DNA from: Sporichthya brevicatena
GTDB taxonomy: Bacteria > Actinomycetota > Actinomycetes > Sporichthyales > Sporichthyaceae
NCBI RefSeq assembly: GCF_039525035.1
Contig: NZ_BAAAHE010000027.1
Coordinates: forward strand, 10,187-62,032
DNA length: 51,846 nt
Reading direction: 5' to 3'
Shown: positions 1 through 7,785 of the stretch, one piece after another
How positions within the stretch are numbered: the stretch's first letter is position 1
Layout of the letters: every line of letters begins with the position of its first letter
Position numbers and translations under genes: made by a program
The notes under the pieces: generated by a model
Database searches by the model: none
Seen by the model: only the letters and a program-made list of their open reading frames with translations
Told to the model about the DNA's origin: nothing

Positions 1-1
1 C

Positions 2-244
2 GCCGCGAACACCGGGCCGGGGGTCGCGGAGACCGTCGCCGCCCTCCGCGCCGCCGGCGCCACCCGCGTCGACGTCGCGGCCTGGTTCCTCGCCCCCGGC
101 CTCCTGCTCGACCGCGCTTCCGCGGCCGCCTTCTCCGCCGGCGCCGACTCCGTCGCCGCCCCCCTCGGCCCCGCCACCGAGGTCGTCGGTACCGTCCTCG
201 CCCGTTTCGACGCCGTCCGGGCCCGCGCGACCGCGGTCGCCTGA
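2..244 (+). CDS. C-terminal end of a probable sirohydrochlorin chelatase (CbiX/SirB family), truncated by the window edge
   Basis: Reading frame 2 is open from the first base to a TGA at 242-244 and gives the last 80 residues of a protein that starts outside the window. The visible part reads ...VAETVAALRAAGATRVDVAAWFLAPG... and ends ...APLGPATEVVGTVLARFD.... This resembles the end of CbiX-type chelatases, where a 'LAPG' strand follows a run of small residues and a 'PLG' segment precedes the last helix. Such enzymes insert Fe or Co into sirohydrochlorin. The catalytic histidines would lie upstream, so the function is inferred from the tail only. Codon third positions are nearly all G or C, which supports real coding. 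Confidence 0.5.
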   Translation, partial: AANTGPGVAETVAALRAAGATRVDVAAWFLAPGLLLDRASAAAFSAGADSVAAPLGPATEVVGTVLARFDAVRARATAVA

Positions 245-292
245 TCGGGGCGTCGCCGGCGCGCAGTCTCGCCTTACCCGCGGCCGGCGTGA

Positions 293-1045
293 TTGCCTGC
301 GGCGGTGACCGACGACAACAGCACCACGGGCCTCACCGAGCATCCCGGCGAGGCCCATCCCCCGCACGGGGCGACCAGTGACCGGCTCAACCGGCTGCGG
401 GCGGCGGTGCTGGGGGCCAACGACGGGATCGTGTCGCAGGCCGGGCTCGTCGTCGGCGTGGCCGGGGCGACGACGGACCGGACCACGCTGCTGACGGCGG
501 GACTGGCCGGCCTGGTCGCCGGGGCGGTGTCGATGTCGCTCGGCGAGTACGTCTCGGTCAGCTCCCAGCGGGACGCCGAGCAGGAGCTGCTCGCTCAGGA
601 GCGCCGGGAGCTCGCCGAGGAGCCCGAGGCCGAGCTCCGCGAGCTCGCCGAGATCTACGAGCAGAAGGGGCTACGACCCGAGACCGCGCGCCAGGTCGCC
701 CGTGAGCTGGCCGAGGCGGACGCGCTCGGCGCGCACGCCGAGGCCGAGCTCCACATCGACCCGGACGACCTGGTCAACCCGTACACCGCCGGGCTCGCGT
801 CGGCCCTCGCCTTCGTCCTCGGCGCCCTGCTCCCCCTGCTCGCCATCACCCTGCCGCCCGTCACCGCGCGGGTGCCGGTGACGGTCGCCGTGACGCTCGC
901 CGCCCTTGCCTTGCTCGGCTGGCTCTCGGCCCGGGCGGGCAACACCGACCCTCGGCGTCCGGTGCTCCGGGTCCTGATCGGGGGCTCCGCCGCCCTCGCC
1001 CTCACCTACGCGATCGGCAACGTCACCGGCGCGGCGGTCGGCTGA
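293..1045 (+). CDS. VIT1/CCC1-family transporter (Fe2+/Mn2+ transporter-like membrane protein)
   Basis: The 250-residue product has the hallmark order of the VIT/CCC1 family. A first membrane helix carries NDGIVSQAGLVVGVAGA (about residues 43-59), and a second helix ends in MSLGEYVSVSSQRDAE. A charged amphipathic stretch rich in Glu and Arg follows (about 98-160), and two or three C-terminal helices finish the protein. In the family the Glu-rich stretch forms a cytosolic metal-binding domain, and the proteins move Fe2+ or Mn2+ out of the cytoplasm. The TTG at 293 is the longest start; GTG at 305 is equally possible, and neither has a clear Shine-Dalgarno. The gene converges on the methyltransferase gene, with a 23-bp overlap of the 3' ends. 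Confidence 0.85.
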   Translation: MPAAVTDDNSTTGLTEHPGEAHPPHGATSDRLNRLRAAVLGANDGIVSQAGLVVGVAGATTDRTTLLTAGLAGLVAGAVSMSLGEYVSVSSQRDAEQELLAQERRELAEEPEAELRELAEIYEQKGLRPETARQVARELAEADALGAHAEAELHIDPDDLVNPYTAGLASALAFVLGALLPLLAITLPPVTARVPVTVAVTLAALALLGWLSARAGNTDPRRPVLRVLIGGSAALALTYAIGNVTGAAVG

Positions 1046-1553
1046 CCCGCCGGGCCGTGACCGCGAGGCCGAGCGGGCTGCGGTGCGGGATCACGTCGGC
1101 GAACCCGGCGGCGAGGCGATCGGAGACCAGCGGCGCCAGCCGCTCCGGGTCCTGCGGGCCATGGCCGTACACGAGCACGAGCCGCCCGTCCGGACGCAGA
1201 ACTCGGCGCAGCACCACCAGCTCCGGCTCCGGGTCGCGGGTCCAGAACAGGTTGACGTCGATCGCGAAGGCGGCGTCCACCGAGGCCGGCGGGAGGTCGA
1301 GGTCGGCCAGGGCGACCTGGCGCACGGACAGCCGACCCACGGCGATCGCGGCCGCGTTGCGCCGGGACGTCCGAGCGATCGCGGCCGCCGACCGGTCCGT
1401 CGCCACGAGCGTGCCCGTGGTCAGCCGCGCGCACACCTCGGCCGCCGCGACCCCGGGCCCGCAGCCGACCTCCATCACCCGTTCGGAGCAGCCGAGGTCG
1501 AGCAGGGCCAGCGCGAGGCGGACCCGATCGGGAACTGCGCTGGTCACAGCCAT
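1023..1553 (-). CDS. class I SAM-dependent methyltransferase, substrate unknown
   Basis: This 176-residue protein carries the SAM-binding motif I 'VMEVGCGPGVAAAEV' near residue 28. It is followed by an acidic ribose-binding end 'TDRS' and a Rossmann-type continuation with 'LRRVLRPDGRLVLVYG' (motif post-III). It has no extra substrate domain, so it is a minimal class I methyltransferase of unknown target. The ATG at 1553 is chosen because GGAG lies 5 nt upstream. The open frame continues upstream to 1676, but that part has poor codon bias. It is divergent from glgX and overlaps the end of the VIT gene by 23 bp. Confidence 0.8.
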   Translation of the reverse strand: MAVTSAVPDRVRLALALLDLGCSERVMEVGCGPGVAAAEVCARLTTGTLVATDRSAAAIARTSRRNAAAIAVGRLSVRQVALADLDLPPASVDAAFAIDVNLFWTRDPEPELVVLRRVLRPDGRLVLVYGHGPQDPERLAPLVSDRLAAGFADVIPHRSPLGLAVTARRVSRPPRR

Positions 1554-1738
1554 GTTTCTCCGTACCGCCGACTCTCCTGGCCCCGCCGACGAACCCGCCA
1601 ACTCGCTGGGAGTCCGCGGGATAACACCTGTGCGATCTGGGGTAGGGGCCTCCGGTGAGACAGGATGACGTGACAACGGCCTTGCCAGCCGTTCCGGCGC
1701 CGCGCCGAAACCCCACCGACCGGAAGAGCCGCACGCTG

Positions 1739-3838
1739 ATGGAAGACCTGGAGATCTGGCCAGGGACGGCCTACCCCCTCGGGGCGACCTACGACGGGGC
1801 CGGCACGAACTTCGCAGTCTTCTCCGAGGTCGCTCAGAAGGTCGAGCTGTGCCTGATCGACGAGCGCGGGCGCGAGACCCGGCTCGACATGAACGAGCAC
1901 GACGCGTTCGTCTGGCACGCGTACATCCCCGGTATCGAGCCGGGCCAGCGCTACGGGTTCCGCGTGCACGGCCCGCACGACCCGGGCCGTGGCCACCGCT
2001 GCAACCGGAACAAACTCCTGCTCGACCCGTACGCGAAGGCCATCGACGGCGAGATCGCCTGGAACGAGGCCCTCTACGGGTACCGGTTCAACGCGCACAA
2101 CCAGCGGAACACCGCCAACAGCGCCCGCTACACGATGCTCTCCGTCGTCTCCAACCCGTACTTCGACTGGGGCGACGACCGGCACCCGCGGACGCCGTAC
2201 CACGAGACCGTCATCTACGAGGCCCACGTCAAGGGCCTGACGATCGCCCACCCGGAGATCCCGCGCCGCATCCGCGGCACCTACGCCGGGCTCGCGCACC
2301 CGGTGATGATCGACCACCTGCGCTCGCTCGGAGTCACGGCCGTCGAGCTGATGCCCGTGCACCAGTTCGTGCACGACCACACGCTGGCCGACCGGGGCCT
2401 GCGCAACTACTGGGGCTACAACACGATCGGGTTCTTCGCCCCGCACAACGGCTACGCCTCCCGCGGCACCGACGGCCAGCAGGTCCAGGAGTTCCGCGGC
2501 ATGGTCAAGGCGCTGCACCGCGCCGGCATCGAGGTCATCCTCGACGTCGTCTACAACCACACCGCCGAGGGCAACCACCTCGGGCCGACGCTCGCGTTCC
2601 GCGGCATCGACAACGCCGCGTACTACCGCCTCGGCGACGACCCCCGGTACTACTACGACACCACCGGCACCGGGAACACGCTCCACATGCGCAGCCCGCA
2701 CGTGCTGCAGATGATCATGGACTCGCTCCGGTACTGGGTCACCGAGATGCACGTCGACGGCTTCCGCTTCGACCTCGCCGCAACCCTGGCCCGCCAGTTC
2801 CACGAGGTCGACCGTCTCTCGGCGTTCTTCGACCTCGTGCAGCAGGACCCGGTCGTCTCGCAGGTGAAGCTGATCGCCGAACCGTGGGACCTCGGCGAGG
2901 GCGGCTACCAGGTCGGCAACTTCCCGCCCCTGTGGACGGAGTGGAACGGCCAGTACCGCGACAACGTGCGCGACTTCTGGCGGGGCGAGCCGCACAACAT
3001 GGCCGAGTTCGCCTCGCGCCTGACCGGTTCCTCCGACCTGTACCAGAACGACGGGCGCCGGCCCTGGGCGAGCATCAACTTCGTCACCGCCCACGACGGG
3101 TTCACCCTGCGCGACCTCGTCTCCTACAACGACAAGCACAACCACGCCAACGGTGAGGACAACCGGGACGGCGAGAGCCACAACCGGTCCTGGAACTGCG
3201 GGGTCGAGGGCGAGACCGACGACCCAACCGTCCTCGAGCTGAGGGCCCGTCAGCAGCGCAACTTCATCGCGACCCTGATGCTCTCGCAGGGCGTCCCGAT
3301 GCTCCTTCACGGCGACGAGATCGGCCGCACCCAACGCGGGAACAACAACACGTACTGCCAGGACAACGAGACCGCCTGGGTCGACTGGGCCTCGATCGAC
3401 ACCGAGCTGCTCGCGTTCACCCGCGACGTCGCGCAGTTGCGCTCCGAGCACCCTGTCTTCCGTCGGCGCCGGTTCTTCGCCGGCCGCGGCCAGGGCGACC
3501 CACTCGGCGACATCGCCTGGTTCACCCCCGGCGGCGAGGACATGACCGAGCAGGACTGGAGCGCCGGGTTCGCCAAGTCGCTCGCCGTGTTCCTCAACGG
3601 TGGCGCGATCTCCGAGCCCGGATCGCACGGCGAGCGGGTCGTCGACGACTGCTTCTACCTGATGTTCAACGCGTACCACGGGGAACTGGAGTTCACCCTC
3701 CCGCCCGAGGCGTACGGCGAGGCCTGGGAGGCCGTCCTGGACACCGCTGACCCCGACGTCGGCAGCCGCAAGCCCTACCGCAGCGGCGAACAGGTCACGA
3801 TGATCGACCGCTCCCTGATGGTGCTGCGCCGATGCTGA
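1739..3838 (+). CDS. glgX: glycogen debranching enzyme GlgX (TreX-type isoamylase)
   Basis: This 699-residue GH13 enzyme hydrolyses alpha-1,6 branches of glycogen and supplies linear maltodextrins to TreY and TreZ. The N-terminus 'EIWPGTAYPLGATYDGAGTNFAVFSEVA' is the CBM48 domain typical of GlgX. The four GH13 regions are visible: DVVYNHT (about 268), GFRFDLA with nucleophile Asp (about 345), IAEPWDLG with acid/base Glu (about 381) and VTAHDGFT with the third Asp (about 452). ATG 1739 is preferred. The in-frame GTG at 1655 would add 28 residues, but several of those codons end in A or T, unlike the rest of the gene. The 3' end overlaps treY by 7 nt, so the two are probably translated together. 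Confidence 0.93.
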   Translation: MEDLEIWPGTAYPLGATYDGAGTNFAVFSEVAQKVELCLIDERGRETRLDMNEHDAFVWHAYIPGIEPGQRYGFRVHGPHDPGRGHRCNRNKLLLDPYAKAIDGEIAWNEALYGYRFNAHNQRNTANSARYTMLSVVSNPYFDWGDDRHPRTPYHETVIYEAHVKGLTIAHPEIPRRIRGTYAGLAHPVMIDHLRSLGVTAVELMPVHQFVHDHTLADRGLRNYWGYNTIGFFAPHNGYASRGTDGQQVQEFRGMVKALHRAGIEVILDVVYNHTAEGNHLGPTLAFRGIDNAAYYRLGDDPRYYYDTTGTGNTLHMRSPHVLQMIMDSLRYWVTEMHVDGFRFDLAATLARQFHEVDRLSAFFDLVQQDPVVSQVKLIAEPWDLGEGGYQVGNFPPLWTEWNGQYRDNVRDFWRGEPHNMAEFASRLTGSSDLYQNDGRRPWASINFVTAHDGFTLRDLVSYNDKHNHANGEDNRDGESHNRSWNCGVEGETDDPTVLELRARQQRNFIATLMLSQGVPMLLHGDEIGRTQRGNNNTYCQDNETAWVDWASIDTELLAFTRDVAQLRSEHPVFRRRRFFAGRGQGDPLGDIAWFTPGGEDMTEQDWSAGFAKSLAVFLNGGAISEPGSHGERVVDDCFYLMFNAYHGELEFTLPPEAYGEAWEAVLDTADPDVGSRKPYRSGEQVTMIDRSLMVLRRC

Positions 3839-6261
3839 CCCCCGGACCCCTCACCGCGACCTACCGTCTACAGCTCAACAAGGACTTCACCTTCGTCGAC
3901 GCCGCCCGCGCGGTGGACTATCTCGCCTCGCTCGGCATCAGCCACCTGTACCTGTCGCCGATCCTGCAGGCGACGCCCGGGTCGGGCCACGGCTACGACG
4001 TCGTCGACCACACCCGGCTCTCCGACGACCTCGGCGGGCGGGAGGCCTTCGACCAGCTCTGCGCCGCGGCGCGGGAGGCCGGCCTCGGGATCGTCGTCGA
4101 CGTCGTGCCGAACCACATGGCGATCCCGACCCCGGCGTCGCTGAACGTTCCGTTGTGGTCGGTGCTGCGCGACGGACCGGGCTCGCCGTTCGCACGGTGG
4201 TTCGACGTCGACTGGACCGTGCCGGACCGCGCGATGCTGATGCCGCTGCTCGGCCGACGCATCGGTGAGTGCCTCGCCGACGGCGAGATCACGCTCGACC
4301 GATCGGGCTCGGAACCGGTGATCCGGTATTACGACCACGTCCTGCCGGTGCGGCCCGGGACGGAGGACCTCGACCTCCCGACGCTCCTCGACCGGCAGTG
4401 GTACCGCCTCGCCTACTGGCGGGTGGCCGACGAGGAACTCAACTACCGCCGGTTCTTCGACATCGACACCCTCGCGGCGCTCCGGGTCGAGAACGACGAG
4501 GTCTTCGCCGACTCCCACCGCCTGATCGGGGACCTCGTCAAGGACGGTCTCATCCACGGCCTCCGGATCGACCACCCCGACGGTCTCGCCGACCCCACCG
4601 GCTACCTGACGAAGCTTCAGGAGTTGACCGGCGGGTGCTGGGTCGTCGTGGAGAAGATCCTCGAGGCCGAGGAGGAGCTCCCCCGCGACTGGGCGTGTGC
4701 CGGCACGACCGGCTACGACGCGCTGCTGCGCGCCGGGGGCGTGTTCGCCGACCCGAACGGTCTGCAGCCTCTGACCGAGGTCTGGGGCCGGCTCATCACG
4801 GCCGAGGGCGACGAGGACGCGGCGCCCTACTCGACGGTGGTCGAGGAGGCGAAGCGGACGATCGTCCGCGACCATCTCTACGCCGAGGTCGAGCGTCTGG
4901 TCTCGCTGCTCGCCGACATCTGCCACGACGACATCAACCTTCGCGACCACACCCGCCGCGGCCTGCACGAGTCGCTCGTCGAGCTGCTCGTGGCGATGGG
5001 CGTGTACCGCGCGTACGTCCCCGTCGGCGGGCCCGCGCCGGAGGTCTCGGAGCGTCAGTTGGAGGCGGCCGCCGCGGTCGCGACCCAGAACCTGCCCGAG
5101 GAACGGCACGCCACCGTCGAGCTGATCCGCGACCTCGCCCTCGCACGGCGCGGGCGCGACGTGCGCCGCGACGAGTTCGTCGTCCGCTTCCAGCAGACGA
5201 CCGGGCCGGTGATGGCGAAGGGTGTCGAGGACACCGCGTTCTACCGTTGGTACCCGCTCGGCTTCGCCAACGAGGTCGGCGGCACCCCGGACCGCGCCGG
5301 CGTCGAGCCCGCGGAGTTCCACGCGTTCTGCGCACGGTTGCAGGCCGACTGGCCGGAGACCATGACCACGCTCTCGACGCACGACACCAAGCGCGGCGAG
5401 GACGTGCGGGCCCGCCTCGCCGTGCTCACCGAGATCCCCGAGGAGTGGGGACGCGCGGTGACGGCGTGGCGCGCGATCGCCGCGGCCTACCGCTCCTGGG
5501 AGGGCTGGCCCGACCCGGCGACCGACTACCTGCTCTGGCAGACCCTCGTCGGGGCCTGGCCGATCTCGGCCGACCGCCTCGTGGCCTACCTGGAGAAGGC
5601 GACCCGCGAGGCGAAGCTCCACACGTCGTGGACCTCCCCCGACAGCGACTACGACGCCGGGGTGAAGGCGTTCGCCCAAGGGGTCTGTGCCGACGAGAAC
5701 CTGCGCGCCGCGATCGAGGCGTTCGTCGGGATGATCGCTCCGCACGCCCGCGCGGTGAGCCTGGGCCAGAAGCTGGTGCAGCTCACGATGCCGGGCGTCC
5801 CCGACGTCTACCAGGGCGCCGAGTTCGAGACCCTCACGCTCGTCGACCCGGACAACCGGCAGCCCGTCGACCTCGACGCCCGCCGGACGGTCCTCGCCGA
5901 CCTCGACGCCGGCAATCCGCCGAAGGATCTCGACGCCGAGAAGCTGCTGGTGACGTCCCGCGCGCTGCGCGTCCGCCGCGAGCACCCCGAGTGGTTCGGG
6001 CCGGGGGCGCAGTACACGCCGCTGGACACCCCGGACCACATCCTCGGCTACCTGCGCTCCGCGGGCGGCCCGGGCGGGGCGCTGGTCCTGGCGTTGCGAC
6101 TCACGGTGGCCCTCGAGCGTTCGGGCGGTCTCGGCGACACGGCGATCAGCCTCCCGCCGGGCACGTGGACCGACTCCCTGACCGGACGTCAGTTCAGCGG
6201 CATCGTGCGGTGCGCCGAGCTGCTGACCGACCTCCCCGTGGCGCTGCTGACGTCCGGCTGA
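3832..6261 (+). CDS. treY: malto-oligosyltrehalose synthase TreY
   Basis: TreY rearranges the reducing-end alpha-1,4 bond of a maltodextrin into the alpha,alpha-1,1 bond of trehalose. The 809-residue protein begins 'TATYRLQLNKDFTF', a TreY signature, followed by YLSPILQATPGSGHGYDV and the GH13 region I DVVPNHMA (Asp90). The catalytic segment GLRIDHPDGLADP is near residue 245 and VEKILEAEE near 273. STHDTKRGEDVRAR near 516 is another family hallmark. The length matches the family (750-820). The start ATG lies inside the end of glgX (7-nt overlap). treZ, the next enzyme of the route, follows only after an opposing protease gene. Confidence 0.95.
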   Translation: MLTPGPLTATYRLQLNKDFTFVDAARAVDYLASLGISHLYLSPILQATPGSGHGYDVVDHTRLSDDLGGREAFDQLCAAAREAGLGIVVDVVPNHMAIPTPASLNVPLWSVLRDGPGSPFARWFDVDWTVPDRAMLMPLLGRRIGECLADGEITLDRSGSEPVIRYYDHVLPVRPGTEDLDLPTLLDRQWYRLAYWRVADEELNYRRFFDIDTLAALRVENDEVFADSHRLIGDLVKDGLIHGLRIDHPDGLADPTGYLTKLQELTGGCWVVVEKILEAEEELPRDWACAGTTGYDALLRAGGVFADPNGLQPLTEVWGRLITAEGDEDAAPYSTVVEEAKRTIVRDHLYAEVERLVSLLADICHDDINLRDHTRRGLHESLVELLVAMGVYRAYVPVGGPAPEVSERQLEAAAAVATQNLPEERHATVELIRDLALARRGRDVRRDEFVVRFQQTTGPVMAKGVEDTAFYRWYPLGFANEVGGTPDRAGVEPAEFHAFCARLQADWPETMTTLSTHDTKRGEDVRARLAVLTEIPEEWGRAVTAWRAIAAAYRSWEGWPDPATDYLLWQTLVGAWPISADRLVAYLEKATREAKLHTSWTSPDSDYDAGVKAFAQGVCADENLRAAIEAFVGMIAPHARAVSLGQKLVQLTMPGVPDVYQGAEFETLTLVDPDNRQPVDLDARRTVLADLDAGNPPKDLDAEKLLVTSRALRVRREHPEWFGPGAQYTPLDTPDHILGYLRSAGGPGGALVLALRLTVALERSGGLGDTAISLPPGTWTDSLTGRQFSGIVRCAELLTDLPVALLTSG

Positions 6262-6262
6262 C

Positions 6263-6280
6263 TGTGGCCTATAGGCCACA
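6263..6280. repeat. perfect 18-bp palindrome between the ends of treY and a protease gene
   Basis: The arms TGTGGCCTA and TAGGCCACA form a perfect palindrome with no loop, starting 1 nt after the treY stop. The convergent protease gene ends 20 bp further on. With no spacer it would make a poor simple hairpin, but it could be a dimeric protein-binding site or part of a bidirectional terminator. No T-run follows on either side. Confidence 0.6.
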
Positions 6281-6300
6281 CTTCGCCGGACGCAACGGCC

Positions 6301-7671
6301 TCAGAGCTTCGAGACGTCGAGGAGCCGGTCGGGGCGGCCGTCCGGGTCGGTCTTCGTCAGCCAGTCCACCGAGCCGGCCGCGAGCAGGGCCGCGCGGACC
6401 TGGGCCGGCGTCGCCGACGGGTGCGCGGCGCGGTACAGCGCCGCGGCCCCGGCGACGTGGGCCGCGGCCTGGGAGGTGCCGGTCAGCTCGACGTACCCGC
6501 CGCCGTGCCAGGTCGACAGGATGCAGACGCCCGGTGCGATCAGGTCGATGTCCTCGCCGTAGTTGGAGAACTCGGCGAACTCGTCGTCGTCCCCGAGGCA
6601 GTCCAGCGGCTCGGGGTTGGTCCCGAGACCACCGGGCTTGCCGTCGTAGTCGGCGAGCGCGGAGACCGTGAGAACCTCGGCGAAGGTGGCCGGGCTGTAG
6701 TCCTCGGCGTCCGCGGAGGCGTTGCCCGCCGCGACCGTGTAGGTGACGCCCGCCGCCACCGAGCCGCAGATGGCCTCGTGCAGGGCGCCGTCACGGCAGC
6801 CCAGGTCGGGGTCGAGGCCGCTCAGGCTCATGTTCGCCACGTCGATCGTGCCCGCGTTGGCGGTGACCCACTCGATCCCGCAGATCAGCGTGCCGAGGCT
6901 GCCGTTGCCGGCGGAGTCGAGGACGCGCACCGCCCACAGCCGCGCGCCCGGGGCGACGCCCACGACGCCGACACCGTTGTCCCGGGCCGCTGCGATCCCG
7001 GCGATGTGGGTGCCGTGCCCGCGGGGGTCGTCGTAGTCGGCCGGGTCGGTGGAGGGCTCGGACGGCGAGGTGCCGAGCAACGCGCCGTCCGAGACGCAGT
7101 CGACCCCGCCGACGACGTTGAGATCCGGGTGGTCGACGTCGATGCCGGTGTCGAGGATCGCGATGTCGGCGTCCACGTCGCCGGCGCCGTCCCCGGCCTT
7201 CGTGGCGCTGCGCGGGGCCCCGACGCGGGCGATGCCCGGCGGCAGCAGCTGCGACGAGGCGCTGACGCGCCGGTCGAGGGTCACGGTGCGCACCCGCGGG
7301 TCGGCGGCGACGCGGCGCGCCAGGGTCGCGGTCATCCGGGCGCTGTAGCCGCGCAGGGCGCGGGTGAAGACCCGGTCGACGGTGACGCCGAACTCGGCAT
7401 GCTCGGCGGCGATCGCGGCTGGCTCGCCGTCGGCCAGGCTGACCAGGTACGAGTCGGGGATGACCGTGTCGGCGGGCGCACTCAGGCGCAGCTTGGTCTC
7501 CGGTGCGGCGTCCCGGGCCGCCTCCGACGTCGACGGCGAGGCCTGCAGCGCGACGGCACCGAGCAGCCCGACCACGACGAGCGCACCGACGACCGACACG
7601 GCGCGGCGCGTGCGTCCTCCGCTGACCAGCACTCGGACCGGCCTCCCCGTCGCCCCGCCCAAACCGGACAT
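6301..7671 (-). CDS. secreted subtilisin-like serine protease (peptidase S8)
   Basis: The 456-residue product has an Arg-rich N-terminus followed by a hydrophobic helix (about 24-43), consistent with a signal peptide or anchor. An inhibitor-I9-like propeptide region (about 70-135) precedes the S8 catalytic domain. The catalytic residues are Asp174 in AILDTGID, His219 in RGHGTH and Ser400 in GTSQAAAHVAG. Asn317 in AAGN would form the oxyanion hole. The serine motif has QAA in place of the common MAAP. ATG 7671 is chosen because the hydrophobic helix then sits near the start; the upstream extension to 7923 is Pro/Arg-rich and antisense to treZ. The gene is inserted between treY and treZ on the opposite strand. 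Its substrate is unknown. Confidence 0.88.
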   Translation of the reverse strand: MSGLGGATGRPVRVLVSGGRTRRAVSVVGALVVVGLLGAVALQASPSTSEAARDAAPETKLRLSAPADTVIPDSYLVSLADGEPAAIAAEHAEFGVTVDRVFTRALRGYSARMTATLARRVAADPRVRTVTLDRRVSASSQLLPPGIARVGAPRSATKAGDGAGDVDADIAILDTGIDVDHPDLNVVGGVDCVSDGALLGTSPSEPSTDPADYDDPRGHGTHIAGIAAARDNGVGVVGVAPGARLWAVRVLDSAGNGSLGTLICGIEWVTANAGTIDVANMSLSGLDPDLGCRDGALHEAICGSVAAGVTYTVAAGNASADAEDYSPATFAEVLTVSALADYDGKPGGLGTNPEPLDCLGDDDEFAEFSNYGEDIDLIAPGVCILSTWHGGGYVELTGTSQAAAHVAGAAALYRAAHPSATPAQVRAALLAAGSVDWLTKTDPDGRPDRLLDVSKL

Positions 7672-7785
7672 AACCTCATGTTTGTCCCGATCCGGTCGAT
7701 TATGACGGGAGCCGGGGCCAGGATGTGGGCGATTCGACCAGTCGGGTGGGGTTTCCCGAGGCGGCGATTGCGACAGGGTTCGGGC

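Noticed and set aside
3868-6279. 803-residue open frame antisense to treY
   Set aside because: It is a high-GC shadow of treY with no recognisable domain; treY has all its motifs.
6421-7785. Upstream extension of treZ by about 455 residues
   Set aside because: The stretch is antisense to the subtilase and lacks domains; TreZ has normal length from 7786.
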